A stretch of 64,000 bases of DNA, from assembly GCF_016907555.1 (NCBI RefSeq), contig NZ_JAFBCE010000001.1:1612001-1676000 (forward strand). Reading direction: 5' to 3'. How positions within the stretch are numbered: the first letter of the stretch is position 1; every line of letters begins with the position of its first letter. The position numbers and the translations under genes were made by a program. Shown here one piece after another: positions 27,307 to 36,752 of the stretch. The notes under the pieces were generated by a model. The model searched no databases. It worked only from the letters and a program-made list of their open reading frames with translations, and was not told the DNA's origin. This stretch comes from Microbacterium laevaniformans (GTDB lineage Bacteria > Actinomycetota > Actinomycetes > Actinomycetales > Microbacteriaceae).

Positions 27307-28638
27307 ATGGCACGCTCACCTCTCACTCTAGCCGCGTCGGTCACGTCGGCCCTTCCCCGCGTCGCGGTGGTCGGTGTGGCGCCGCTGACCGAGGGCGTCT
27401 CCGGCCGCTACGACAGCGCCATCGCCACGCTCGACGACGGCCGGCGGGTCGTGGTGCGTGTGCCCGTCAACGACCAGGCGGAGCAGGATCTGCTGTCCGA
27501 GGCGCGTGCCCTGACGTCGCTGACCGCCGGCGTGCGGGGTGTGCTGCCGTTCGGCGCCCCCGATGTTCTGGGCCAGACGACGGTCGACGGCCGCAGCGCC
27601 CTCGTCCAGACGCTGCTGCCGGGCTATCGGGTCGATGCGGCCCACGTGCCCGCGGGCCGGGGCGTCGCCACCGCTCTGGCCGCCGCGATCGCGGCGGTCC
27701 ACGATCTTCCGGTGACCGTGATCCGTGACGCGGGACTGCCCATGCGGACCTCCGCGCAGGTGCGCGACGAGGCCGAGCGCCTCCTGGATCGGGCGGAAGC
27801 GACCGGGCTCCTGCCCTTCGGGCTGCTGCGACGCTGGAGCACCGCCATCGGATCCGATCCGCTGTGGCGCTTCGAGACGACCGTCGTTCTCGGCGGGGTC
27901 GACCCGGCATCCTTCGTCTTCGAGGACGATGCTGAGGGCACACCCGCCGTCACCGGTCTTCTGAGCTGGGGCGCACTCGGCGTCGGCGATCCGGCGATCG
28001 ACGTGCGCTGGACGGCGTCGGCCCCGGCTGCTCAAGCCGACGTGCTCGACGAGTACGCGCACCGTTCGCACCGCGCACCCGACGCCCTCCTCGCCGAGCG
28101 CGCCCGGCTGCATGCCGAGTTGGAGTTCGCGAAGTGGCTGGTGCACGGTCACGAAGCCGGGCAGCAGGACGTCGTGCGCGACGCCGTGGCACTGTTGGAG
28201 TCGCTCGACGCCAACGTTCGCGACGAACCGGTACGGGCGCGCGACGATGTCACGCTCGATCAGGCGCTTGCGGCGACCCAGCGTGTCCCTGCCGGTGCGG
28301 GCGAGGCCGCCGACACCTCGATGCAGACCGACAGCTTCGACCCCGAGACCCTCGCCACCTTCCTCGCCGATGAGAACGCGACGGGGATGGTCGAGACGAG
28401 CCGCCTGGACACCGTCGCGATCGAGATGTCGGAGTGGGCGCAGCCGGCGCATCCGTCGACGACGCGGGTTCCGGTGCACACCTCCGACATCCCTGTTCAC
28501 GATGGCACCGCACCCGCGCCCGCGGCCGGTCAGGGCGAGGCAGCCACGCAGGACGCCCCCGGCGAGCCCGCGGCCGACGACATCGACCGCGACACTGCCG
28601 CGCGCAACGCTCTGCGCCGCTGGACCGGCACGGCCTGA
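27307..28638 (+). CDS. Catalytically degenerate APH-fold phosphotransferase
   Basis: The 443-residue protein folds like an aminoglycoside/macrolide phosphotransferase in its first 310 residues, but the active site is lost. The catalytic HGDxxxxN motif reads LGGVDPAS at 195-202 (His to Leu, Asp to Gly, Asn to Ser), and the Mg-binding IDWG reads LSWG at 219-222 (Asp to Ser), while the flanking GVGDPAIDV is kept. The C-terminal 130 residues are acidic and low complexity, ending in a short basic helix. TACCCT sits six bases before ATG (leaderless). It is divergent from nudC and convergent with adnB. A pseudokinase or scaffold role is inference; drug resistance is unlikely. Confidence 0.75.
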   Translation: MARSPLTLAASVTSALPRVAVVGVAPLTEGVSGRYDSAIATLDDGRRVVVRVPVNDQAEQDLLSEARALTSLTAGVRGVLPFGAPDVLGQTTVDGRSALVQTLLPGYRVDAAHVPAGRGVATALAAAIAAVHDLPVTVIRDAGLPMRTSAQVRDEAERLLDRAEATGLLPFGLLRRWSTAIGSDPLWRFETTVVLGGVDPASFVFEDDAEGTPAVTGLLSWGALGVGDPAIDVRWTASAPAAQADVLDEYAHRSHRAPDALLAERARLHAELEFAKWLVHGHEAGQQDVVRDAVALLESLDANVRDEPVRARDDVTLDQALAATQRVPAGAGEAADTSMQTDSFDPETLATFLADENATGMVETSRLDTVAIEMSEWAQPAHPSTTRVPVHTSDIPVHDGTAPAPAAGQGEAATQDAPGEPAADDIDRDTAARNALRRWTGTA

Positions 28639-28662
28639 CACCCGGCGCGCGCCGCCGCGACC

Positions 28663-31600
28663 TCAATCGCGCAGGATGAGGCCTTCCGCGACGTAGAAGA
28701 GCACCACATCGATCTGCTCGCGCGCAATGCCGTGCTTCGCGTGGTACGCCTCGCGATACAGGCGCAGCTGGATCATTCGCTCTTCCCGCTCGGCGGCGGT
28801 GCGCGGCGCACGGCCCGTCTTCCAGTCGACGATCTCGATGCGCTCGCCGCGCCGGTAGACGGCGTCGAGCTTGCAGATCACGACGTGCGGTCGACCGTCT
28901 CCGAGAGCGTCCTCGATCGTGACGTCGATCTCCGTCTCCACTTCCAACGGCCGCAACGATGCCCACTCGGAGGCCAGAAAACGCTCCTGCAGCTCGGCGA
29001 GCTCTGTCGGTGCCGGACCGCCGTCGGAGACGGCCGCGGTATCGGATGCGTCCTCATCCCACAGCGCGTCATCGAGCGAGGTGCCGGCGCCCACGACGCC
29101 CGAGCGCTGCTCGACCCACGAGTGGAAAGCAGTCCCGAGCCGCGACTGGCGATAGGGACGCTCGGGCAGCGGACGGCGCAGGGCCGGCGCGTCGCCGAGG
29201 AAGTCCTTGAAGCGGGATGCCGGGATGCGCACCGGCGCCGCCGGTCGCGCCTTGCGTTCCCGCTCGGCACGCTCGGCGAGCAGGAGGGCGAGTTCAGTCG
29301 TGGGCTCGGCCTGCGCAGCTTGTCGCACCTCCTCGGCTGCGGCGGCGACGGTGCCGCGCCGGGCCCCGAGGGGATCGAGCGGCCACTGCAGGAGGCGGCG
29401 GCGACCCTCGAAGGGGTTGTCGCCCGGGTCGACGTCGGGCACGATCGTCCGGCCCAGAGCAGCGGCCATCTCCTCCAGGAAGGCACTCGGGCGACGCGGC
29501 GACTTCGTCCCCGACCAGTGCGAAGCGCTCAGAAACAGGTGATCCCGCGCACGGGTCACGGCGACGTACGCGAGCCGACGCTCCTCATCCCGCTGGCGCG
29601 CGCGCCCGGCCGCGACGAAGTCGTCCAGAGCACGGGAGAGGTCCTGCTGCGTCGGGGACTGGTCAGCACCCCAGCGAAAGGCGGGGAGCCAGTCGGCATC
29701 GCCGCGGAACTCGTACGGAAGAACGCCGAACCCGAGCCATCCGCGTGTGTCTTTGGGCCGGGTCGGCAGCTCATCCTCGACCAGTCGGACGACGGCCACG
29801 GCATCCCATTCGAGGCCCTTCGATCCATGGATCGTGAGCAGCTGCACGACATCGTCCTCCGGCGGCTCGGTGCGCGGCGCGAACTCATCGAGACGCTCGG
29901 CATGGTCGAGCCAGGCGAGAAGGCTGGGCAGCGACCCGCGCTCGTCGGTCGCCAGAAAGCCGTGCAACTCGTCGACGAAGGCGCGCAACTGGTCACCGGC
30001 CACCCGCGCCGGACCGCGTGCCTCGTTCGCGGCCAGCTCGATATCCAGCCGGAGTTCGAGCTCGATCATCCGCACGAGCTCGGGAATCGGCAGTGTCGCG
30101 TGCCGACGCAGACTGGCGAAGACGGCCGCCGCCTCGCGCAGGCGTTCTCGTGCCGCCGCGGTGAAGTCGCTCAGCCAGCCGTGGTCGGCGCCGTGACGGA
30201 GGAAGAAGTCGAGAGCGTCGACGAGCGAGCCCTGATCATCCCCCGCCGACGTCCGCATCCGCGCGACGATGTCCGGATGCAGCGGCTGGAGGGCGCCGTC
30301 GTGACGGCTGATCCGCCGGGACAGCTCACTCAACGCCCGCAGATCTGCCACGCCGATCCCCCAGCGCGGACCGGCGAGCAACCTGATCAGCGACGACCCC
30401 GCACGCGGGTCGCTGATGACCCGGAGCGTCGCGACGACATCGACCACCTCCGGCGTGGACAACAGCCCGCCGAGGCCGAGGATACGATGCGGGATGCCGC
30501 GCCGGCCCAGGGCATCGGCGAAATGCACCATGTGCTTCTTGCTGCGAAAGAGCACGGCCCCCGTCGTCGCGGCGCCCGCTCGCGCGCGCTCATGCCGTAC
30601 GCGCGCGAACCAGTCCGCCACCGCATCGGCCTCCGCGTCGATGTCGGTGTCGATGTGGATCTCCACCTCGCCCGAGCCCGCACCCGGACGCGGCCGCAGG
30701 CCTTCGACGGCGACCGGAACGCTCTCGGCGAGGGGCGCCAGCACGGCGTCGGCCGCACGCAACACGTCGACACTGTTGCGCCAGCTCGTCATCAAAGCGA
30801 AGGTCTCGGCCGCACCGGTGGTGCTGAATGCCGTCGCGAAGTCGCCGAGATTGCCGGCGCTGGCCCCTCGCCAGCCGTAGATGGACTGATGGGGGTCGCC
30901 GACCGCCATCACCGCCGCGTCGCGGAAGGCGGAGGCGAGAAGCTGGGTCTGCACGACGGACGTGTCCTGGTATTCGTCCAGCAGCACGACGCGATAGCGA
31001 TCGCGCAACTCCTCTCCGACGGTCGGATGCGCTTCGACGATCTCGCAGGCGCCCGCGACCTGGTCGGAGAAATCGATCACCCCTCGACGGAGCTTTCGCC
31101 GGGCGTACTCCCGTGCAAGATCCGCGAGGACGTCCAGTGCGCCGACGGCCACCTGCGCTTTCGCGATGTCGGCGTACACCGTGACGCGCGCCGACGTCGA
31201 TGGCCGTTCCAGAACGTCCGAGAAGCGCGCGGGAAAGCGCGCGAGCTGCTCGAGGTCGACGCGGTTGTCAGCAGCGTCACGGGCGATGCGCAGGGCGGCA
31301 TCGATGATCGAACGCAGCGCCTCTTCGCGTACCTCCAGCCGCGGATCGTCGGACTCGAGCACGACACGTCGCATCAGCAGCCAGGCTGCGGACTCGCTGA
31401 GAACGGCGGCTTCGGCGTCGCGGCCGAGTCTGACGGCGTGCTCGCGGACAATGCTGTCGGCGAAGCTGTTGTACGTGGAGACGGTCGGCCGCTCCAGCAG
31501 CGCGTCGGCCGACACCTCATCGGGGACCGCGACGGCGCCGGTGGCGACGACGAGTTCATCGAGCACGGCGTACCGCGACGACGACGGTGCACCGCTGCGC

Positions 31601-31950
31601 TCGAGCTCGCCGAGGATCCCCAGCTGCCCCCGCGCGTGCAGGGCCTCGAGATGGGGAACGAGTCCGCGGCGTTCGAACTCCGCAAGCCGCTGCAGTCGCC
31701 GGTGCACGCGCTCGGCGAGTTCGCCGGCGGCCTTGCGGGTGAACGTCAGACCGAGCACCGCATCACGCGGAACGAGGCCGTTCGCCACGAGCCAGACGAC
31801 CCGCCCCGCCATGGTCTCGGTCTTGCCGCTGCCGGCGCCGGCGACGACGAGCGCGGGCGAGAGAGGCGCGGCGATCACCCGGGCTTGTTCGTCCGTGGGA
31901 GGGAACTGGCCGAGGGCGGCCGCGAGGGCGGTCGGAGAGACGGCGCTCAT
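28663..31950 (-). CDS. adnB: AdnB-like helicase-nuclease subunit
   Basis: The lead motor and nuclease of the AdnAB double-strand-break resection machine. The 1095-residue protein has intact UvrD motifs (AGAGSGKTET near residue 37, LLDEYQDT, GDPHQSIYGWRGA, HGSKGLEWD, YVAVTRARD) and a C-terminal RecB-family nuclease with EIVDWKTGRA and the downstream QLRLYREAY. Size matches mycobacterial AdnB. ATGA overlap with the preceding adnA gene shows tight coupling of the two subunits. The 3' end faces the pseudo-phosphotransferase gene with a 24-bp gap. No Chi-like or regulatory signals were identifiable. Confidence 0.93.
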   Translation of the reverse strand: MSAVSPTALAAALGQFPPTDEQARVIAAPLSPALVVAGAGSGKTETMAGRVVWLVANGLVPRDAVLGLTFTRKAAGELAERVHRRLQRLAEFERRGLVPHLEALHARGQLGILGELERSGAPSSSRYAVLDELVVATGAVAVPDEVSADALLERPTVSTYNSFADSIVREHAVRLGRDAEAAVLSESAAWLLMRRVVLESDDPRLEVREEALRSIIDAALRIARDAADNRVDLEQLARFPARFSDVLERPSTSARVTVYADIAKAQVAVGALDVLADLAREYARRKLRRGVIDFSDQVAGACEIVEAHPTVGEELRDRYRVVLLDEYQDTSVVQTQLLASAFRDAAVMAVGDPHQSIYGWRGASAGNLGDFATAFSTTGAAETFALMTSWRNSVDVLRAADAVLAPLAESVPVAVEGLRPRPGAGSGEVEIHIDTDIDAEADAVADWFARVRHERARAGAATTGAVLFRSKKHMVHFADALGRRGIPHRILGLGGLLSTPEVVDVVATLRVISDPRAGSSLIRLLAGPRWGIGVADLRALSELSRRISRHDGALQPLHPDIVARMRTSAGDDQGSLVDALDFFLRHGADHGWLSDFTAAARERLREAAAVFASLRRHATLPIPELVRMIELELRLDIELAANEARGPARVAGDQLRAFVDELHGFLATDERGSLPSLLAWLDHAERLDEFAPRTEPPEDDVVQLLTIHGSKGLEWDAVAVVRLVEDELPTRPKDTRGWLGFGVLPYEFRGDADWLPAFRWGADQSPTQQDLSRALDDFVAAGRARQRDEERRLAYVAVTRARDHLFLSASHWSGTKSPRRPSAFLEEMAAALGRTIVPDVDPGDNPFEGRRRLLQWPLDPLGARRGTVAAAAEEVRQAAQAEPTTELALLLAERAERERKARPAAPVRIPASRFKDFLGDAPALRRPLPERPYRQSRLGTAFHSWVEQRSGVVGAGTSLDDALWDEDASDTAAVSDGGPAPTELAELQERFLASEWASLRPLEVETEIDVTIEDALGDGRPHVVICKLDAVYRRGERIEIVDWKTGRAPRTAAEREERMIQLRLYREAYHAKHGIAREQIDVVLFYVAEGLILRD

Positions 31951-34900
31951 GAGGCGCTCACCGCGTTGATCGTGTGAATCCGACAGAGGCCGCAGGAGTG
32001 ATCGTCACGACAGTGCTCCTCATACGGGGCCGAGAACTCCGCGCCGCTCATGACGGTCGCCGCCTCACGCACTCGGGCGAGGAACGCGTCGCGGGCGGCA
32101 TCATCCAGCGGCGGCTGGCGGGGTTCCACGTAGTCCTTCGTGGCCGCGGACGGGCGCAAGACGAGCAGCTTCGCGCCGCCGGGGGTGAGACCGGCAGCCT
32201 CGGGGATGGCGCCCGCATCGAGCGCCAGCTGGTAGGCGGCGAGCTGCGGATTGTCGACCACCTTCGCGTCGGTCTGCGGTTCGCGCTTACCCGTCTTCAA
32301 GTCGACGATCACCACCTCCCCCGAGGCGGTGCGCTCCACGCGATCGATGTACCCGCTGACGATGGCGCCGTGGCTGCCGACCGGGTCGAGGGCGACCGGA
32401 ACCTCGAAATGCGGTTCCGAACCGATGACGCTTCCGCCCGCGGACTCGAACCGCCGCAGATACACCGACAGTCGTCGGACGAGTTCGCGTGCCCGTGCGC
32501 GCTCCGCACGCTCCCGCCAGGCGGACTCGAACTCCAGTTCACTCCACCGCGCGTCCACGACCGCCCACAGCGCGTCCTCGTCGGAGCCCGTTGCGCGCTC
32601 CATCGCCGCGTGCACCAGCGTGCCGAGGCCCGCCACAGCTCCCCCGTCATCGGCCCCCAGGTCGGCGAGCAGCCAGTTGAGCTGGCACTCCTCCACGCTC
32701 TGGAGCCGCGACGGCGAGACGCGCACGTCCTCCCGCGTGAGATCGCGCAGCGGTGCCGTGGATGTCACGGGCGCTATGCCGTACCACTCCTCGGGGGCGG
32801 CGCCCGGGACGCCGGCCGCAGCAAGCAGCCGCAACTGCTCGGCGGCGGCGCGCTGCGCGGACGGGTCGGCTCGACGCTCCGAGAGCGCGCGCCGGTGCTG
32901 CGCCACGAGTCCTCGCAGGGTCAGGGGATGCGCGGCGGAGCGCGCCGCCGGCTGAGCCGGCGGAAGAAGCTCGAAGAGCGGACTCGGCCCCGTATCGTCA
33001 TCGTCGACCGCGGTCACGACGAGTCGTCGGCGCGCACGGGAGCAGGCGCGGGCGAACAGCCGCAACTCGTCGTGCAGCACGCCGCGTCGCCGATCGAGTG
33101 TCTCGGTGGCATCGGGCGCTGCGCCGGCGGCGAGTGCTGCCAGCCGCCAGGTCTGCAACAGGCTCCCCCGCGCGCGGAGGTTCGGCCAGACGCCCTCCTG
33201 GACGCCCGCGACCACGACGGTGTCGTACTCGGCGCCGACGGCGCCGGCCGGGGTGAGAATGTCGACGGCATCCGCGGTCGAATCGTCGGCCAGCCGGTCC
33301 TCGGCGACGTCGGAATCGAGGATGCCGCGCAGAAACGCCCCGGGTGAGGTGCCGTCCGCTCTCTCACCGTGACGTTTGGCGGCCTGGAAGAGGGCCACAA
33401 GCGCATCCAGCTCGCGGCCGGATTGCGCGGCGAGCGGACCGGAGCCCTCCGCGGCGGCGACCCATGCCCGCTCAACGCCCAGACCTTGCCACGCGCTCCA
33501 CAGAATCTCGTGCGCGGTGGGCGCCTCGGCGCCGCCGGCATGAACGAGGTCCCATTGGGCGTGAACGTCGGCGAGGGTGCGCGCGATCCGTTCGGCGCGG
33601 CGTCCCTCTCGCGTGTCGAGCAGCGCGAACGCGACGGGATGCCCCAGTGCGGACACGAGCAGATCGGCGCTGGAGGTGGCCGGCTCGTCGGGGGCCCGCT
33701 CGCCCACCGGCGGGCCACCGGCCAACGCCGACAGCCGCAGGGCGGCGCGCAGTCGCCGGATCTCGACCGGGTCCATCCCTCCGGCGCGGAGGGCGTCGAC
33801 GGCGTCCTCGAGAGTCCAGGCAGCGGGCTCGAGCTCGGCCAGCAGCGCGACGCGCAGCAGATCCGCCACTGCGCGGGCCTGAGCCAGAGGTCGCTGCCCG
33901 CGGGTGCGCGTGGGCACCTCTCGGGCGGCGAGCTCGGCTTCGAGCGCCGCAACCTGTCGGCTGTCGTGGGCGATGACGGCGCACGCCGACCAGGGCACCG
34001 CGTCGTGGACGTGGCGCTCTCGGAGCAGGCGCGCGATGACGTCGTGCTCTTCCGACGCGGAGCGAGCCGTGACGGCGCGGACGCTGCCGTCTCCACCGTC
34101 CTCCGGAGCATCACCGGAGGCGAGAGGGCGCAGGCGGTGCGCGACGACCCCGGCGGCACCGATCCGGGCCGTGACCGCGGCGATCAGACGTCGCTGGGCC
34201 TCGGAGCCGCGGTGCATGTGGTCGAGGACATACACGGGCCCGGCGGCTGCCAGGCGCGAGAAGTTCTCCGGGCTGGCCCCGCGGAAGCTTCCCGAACCGA
34301 CATCCGGATCACCGAAGGCGAGCACCGCCACGCCACGCGCGCGGCAGGCCTCCAGCAGTTCCACACCGCCGAGAGTCAGCTCCTGGGCGTCGTCCACGAC
34401 GATCGCCCGCAGTCGCTCCAGCGCGGCGAGCCCCGGCGCGCCGGCCGGAAGCGTGCGGACGAGGCCCAGCGCCTCACGGACGAGGCCCGCGGCGTCGCGA
34501 TGGGCTCCGCGCATGCGGTCGCGCGCATACAGGTACTCCCGCGAGAAGGATGCCGCCGCCGCCCACTCCGCGACGCCGTGTCGCGCCGCAAGATCCGCCA
34601 GGTGATCGGCGGAGACTCCGAGCTGCGCGCACTCGGCGAGCAGAGCGCGCAGCTCGCCGCGGAACGTGCGCGTGGAGCGCACGGCCGCCGGCAGCGAGAG
34701 CGGCCACCGCACGATCCCGTCGATCTCATCCTCGGCGTCTCCGGCCAGCAGATCGGCGATCACCTGGTCCTCGTCCGGACCGGTCAGCAACTGGGGCACC
34801 GGCTCGCCACGATGGACGGCCTCGGCGCGGACGATCTGGTAGCCGAACGCCACGATCGAGCGCGCCAACGCGCCGGGTGTGGCGACGCCGACGGCGAGGG

Positions 34901-35132
34901 CGAGGCGGTCTCGCAGCGCAGTCGCGGAGGCGCGCGATGGCGTCAGCACGAGCACCTCGTCCGGCAGCAACTCACCGCGGGTGTGGCCCGCGGGCGGCCG
35001 GACGAGTGCGCCGACCCGCGCGATCGCGGTCGCGGTCTTACCCGATCCCGGGGCGCCCACCACGACGCCCGACGCGTCGGCGGGAAGGTCGATGACGGCA
35101 CGCTGAGCGGCATCCCACGTCACACGATCCAT
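31947..35132 (-). CDS. adnA: AdnA-like helicase-nuclease subunit, degenerate motor
   Basis: Partner of AdnB. The 1061-residue protein keeps Walker A (GAPGSGKTAT) but Walker B reads VVDDAQEL rather than DExQD, and motif III GDPDVGSGSFRGA lacks the usual Gln. The nuclease core VDLKTGK is intact. Four cysteines, one in VEECQLN and three in HCRDDHSCGLC, suit an iron-sulphur cluster as in AddB-type nucleases. I start at ATG 35132 because TAGCGT at 35140-35145 is seven bases upstream, a leaderless layout; GTG at 35162 in frame has no ribosome site. A reduced ATPase agrees with the accessory role of AdnA known from mycobacteria. Confidence 0.9.
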   Translation of the reverse strand: MDRVTWDAAQRAVIDLPADASGVVVGAPGSGKTATAIARVGALVRPPAGHTRGELLPDEVLVLTPSRASATALRDRLALAVGVATPGALARSIVAFGYQIVRAEAVHRGEPVPQLLTGPDEDQVIADLLAGDAEDEIDGIVRWPLSLPAAVRSTRTFRGELRALLAECAQLGVSADHLADLAARHGVAEWAAAASFSREYLYARDRMRGAHRDAAGLVREALGLVRTLPAGAPGLAALERLRAIVVDDAQELTLGGVELLEACRARGVAVLAFGDPDVGSGSFRGASPENFSRLAAAGPVYVLDHMHRGSEAQRRLIAAVTARIGAAGVVAHRLRPLASGDAPEDGGDGSVRAVTARSASEEHDVIARLLRERHVHDAVPWSACAVIAHDSRQVAALEAELAAREVPTRTRGQRPLAQARAVADLLRVALLAELEPAAWTLEDAVDALRAGGMDPVEIRRLRAALRLSALAGGPPVGERAPDEPATSSADLLVSALGHPVAFALLDTREGRRAERIARTLADVHAQWDLVHAGGAEAPTAHEILWSAWQGLGVERAWVAAAEGSGPLAAQSGRELDALVALFQAAKRHGERADGTSPGAFLRGILDSDVAEDRLADDSTADAVDILTPAGAVGAEYDTVVVAGVQEGVWPNLRARGSLLQTWRLAALAAGAAPDATETLDRRRGVLHDELRLFARACSRARRRLVVTAVDDDDTGPSPLFELLPPAQPAARSAAHPLTLRGLVAQHRRALSERRADPSAQRAAAEQLRLLAAAGVPGAAPEEWYGIAPVTSTAPLRDLTREDVRVSPSRLQSVEECQLNWLLADLGADDGGAVAGLGTLVHAAMERATGSDEDALWAVVDARWSELEFESAWRERAERARARELVRRLSVYLRRFESAGGSVIGSEPHFEVPVALDPVGSHGAIVSGYIDRVERTASGEVVIVDLKTGKREPQTDAKVVDNPQLAAYQLALDAGAIPEAAGLTPGGAKLLVLRPSAATKDYVEPRQPPLDDAARDAFLARVREAATVMSGAEFSAPYEEHCRDDHSCGLCRIHTINAVSAS

Positions 35133-35308
35133 GCCTCTCACGCTAGCCGGAGGCGCCGACACGAGCGTTCGCGCACAGCGAGCGGCGCACTGCCCTGCGC
35201 GCGATCCCGCACCCGATCCGGTGTCGTAGAGTCGAGGTGCGGCCGGCGTACCGGTCCGCTCCGCACGCCGACGGCGGCGGGGTCATGAACAGAAGTGAGG
35301 CAGTCACC

Positions 35309-35533
35309 GTGGAGATCCGCATCGGCATCGCGAACACCGCTCGGGAGCTCAGCTTCGAGTCGGCCCAGTCGGCGGATGCCGTGACGAGCACGATCCAGAA
35401 GGCTCTCGAGGCCTCGGAGTCCTTCGTCACCTTCACCGACGTCAAGGGCAACACCTACATCGTTCCCACGACCGGCATCACGTTCATCGAGGTCGGCACG
35501 GAGGAGTCCCGGCGCGTCGGCTTCGTCGCCTGA
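35309..35533 (+). CDS. DUF3107 small protein (TB9.4-like)
   Basis: A 74-residue protein of the DUF3107 family, which includes the mycobacterial antigen TB9.4 (Rv3208A). The family consensus start is close to (M/V)EIRIGI, so GTG at 35309 is preferred, with GAGG eight bases upstream; an in-frame ATG at 35285 would add eight residues. The sequence alternates short strands and helices (ARELSFES, TTGITFIEVG) with no catalytic residues evident. Function unknown. The place between adnA and the ferritin-like gene echoes the mycobacterial order. Confidence 0.82.
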   Translation: MEIRIGIANTARELSFESAQSADAVTSTIQKALEASESFVTFTDVKGNTYIVPTTGITFIEVGTEESRRVGFVA

Positions 35534-35549
35534 GCACCGGCATCCCACC

Positions 35550-35840
35550 GTGGACATCCTGCTCGCGTTCATCTTCGGCGGCGCCTACGGCGGCGTCCTG
35601 CACTACCTCATGCCCGGACGCACCTCGCGTGGCAGCGCCGTCGCCCCCGTGCTCGGTGCCGTCCTGGGCGGAGTGGTCTGGATGGCCCTCACCTGGGCCG
35701 GTCTGACGACGCTGGACCCGTGGCTGTGGATCCTTTCGATCGCCGTCCCCGCGGTCGTCGTACCCGCGGCCCTCGCCATCCTCACGCGAGTGCGCGCGAA
35801 CCACGACGCGCGCGAGCGGTTGCGGCTGAAGATCTCCTGA
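35550..35840 (+). CDS. Small hypothetical membrane protein, 96 aa
   Basis: Unrecognised 96-residue protein with three hydrophobic spans: about 2-22 (ILLAFIFGGAYGG), 30-50 (VAPVLGAVLGGVVWMALTW) and 57-80 (LWILSIAVPAVVV). The tail after that is basic (RVRANHDARERLRLK) and would lie in the cytoplasm. GTG start 16 bases after the DUF3107 stop, so the two are probably co-transcribed. Hypothetical in every respect beyond membrane location. Confidence 0.65.
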   Translation: MDILLAFIFGGAYGGVLHYLMPGRTSRGSAVAPVLGAVLGGVVWMALTWAGLTTLDPWLWILSIAVPAVVVPAALAILTRVRANHDARERLRLKIS

Positions 35841-35870
35841 GCTCGCCGGGCCGACGGCGCGGCCCCTCTG

Positions 35871-36587
35871 TCAGGCGTCGAGCCCCATCGCAGACATGCG
35901 ACGCGAGTGCGCACCGAGAAGGTCGGTGAACACCGGCTCGACCTTGCGCTCCTCCGCGGCATCCAGGGTCTGAGGACGAAGGGCGGCGCGCGCGATGAGG
36001 AGCGTGTCGCCCACGAGGCGACGTCCCCACAGAGCGAGCAGCGATTTCCACTGCTCATCGGCGGCGATCGCGCCCGCGATGATGTCGACGAGGGCTTGCC
36101 GGTCGTCGTCGCCGCGCAGGATGTCCGCGACCCGCCGGCCGGTCACGCCGTAGCTGGAAGACAGCGCGAGGTAGAAGTCGTCGAGCATGCCCGCCGTGAT
36201 GTGCACCGAGAGCATCGTCTCGAGCGAGCGTGCACCGTGCGTCGACCGACGAAATGCGTCGAGGGGCTCACGGAAGGGCAGCATGAGGTCGAGGGGATCG
36301 TCGCCGCGTTCGCGGATGAGGGCGAGGATCGCGCGGTGCTTGTGCAGGGCCGCTCCGGCCGCCACCGAGATCGATTCCTTCTGCGTCAGCTCGGGGGTCG
36401 GTGCGATCAGCTCGCTGAGCGTCTCGAAGTAGCCGAGCTGCAGGTACGCAGCTTGCCCGAGGAAGGTGTCGATGTCGGGTGCGAGCTCTTCGAAGTCGAC
36501 GCGCCGGACGTCGCCGAAGTCGCCGCGAGAGCGCACGCGCAGCGTACGTGCGACGGTGCGGTCGCGCTGCCAGGGCCAGGTCACCAC
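35871..36587 (-). CDS. Ferritin-like fold protein (MiaE-like)
   Basis: A 238-residue all-helical protein resembling the actinobacterial ferritin-like/MiaE_2 family (Rv3210c in M. tuberculosis by context). Glutamates and histidines that could bind a di-iron centre appear in helices around LGYFETLSE, GAALHKHRA and VHITAGMLDD. Whether it hydroxylates tRNA as MiaE does is not known. The start is a GTG-GTG pair at 36587; TAGGCT lies six bases upstream (leaderless). Divergent from the DEAD-box helicase gene, as in mycobacteria. Confidence 0.75.
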   Translation of the reverse strand: MVTWPWQRDRTVARTLRVRSRGDFGDVRRVDFEELAPDIDTFLGQAAYLQLGYFETLSELIAPTPELTQKESISVAAGAALHKHRAILALIRERGDDPLDLMLPFREPLDAFRRSTHGARSLETMLSVHITAGMLDDFYLALSSSYGVTGRRVADILRGDDDRQALVDIIAGAIAADEQWKSLLALWGRRLVGDTLLIARAALRPQTLDAAEERKVEPVFTDLLGAHSRRMSAMGLDA

Positions 36588-36652
36588 GCCCCCAGCCTAG
36601 ATGCGACCCGCCGCTTCCGAGGTAGTCACGACACCCTCCGGTAGGCTGGTCA

Positions 36653-36675
36653 GGTCTCGGCGATGGATCGAGACC
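36653..36675 (+). promoter_or_regulatory. Hairpin at the 5' end of the helicase leader
   Basis: GGTCTCG (36653-36659) pairs with CGAGACC (36669-36675) around a nine-base loop. A TAGGCT hexamer at 36642-36647 would put the transcript start within a base or two of this stem, giving a capped 5' stem-loop on a leader of about 95 bases, the longest leader seen in this window. Confidence 0.4.
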
Positions 36676-36701
36676 CCCGCGCCTGCGGATGAGTAGAAGG
36701 C

Positions 36702-36752
36702 GTGGACTTCCTCACCGGCGGCTTCTCACCGCCAGACAGGCACGTATTGTGA
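36702..36752 (+). other. Possible 16-codon upstream reading frame coupled to rhlE
   Basis: GTG at 36702 opens a frame of 16 codons (VDFLTGGF...) whose TGA at 36750-36752 overlaps the helicase GTG at 36749-36751 as GTGA. A small hairpin (GGCGG/CCGCC, 36717-36733) lies within it. The ribosome site is poor, AGAAGG being only one base before the GTG, so translation is uncertain. Confidence 0.3.

Noticed and set aside
27307..28638. Macrolide or aminoglycoside resistance kinase
   Set aside because: The catalytic Asp, His and Mg ligands are all replaced, so phosphate transfer to a drug is not credible.
28732..31977. A long open frame on the plus strand across the whole of adnB, and similar Arg/Gly-rich frames opposite other genes
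   Set aside because: In GC-rich DNA the antisense frame of a real gene stays open by codon bias. The encoded protein is Arg/Gly/Asp-rich without any fold, while adnB has complete helicase and nuclease motifs.
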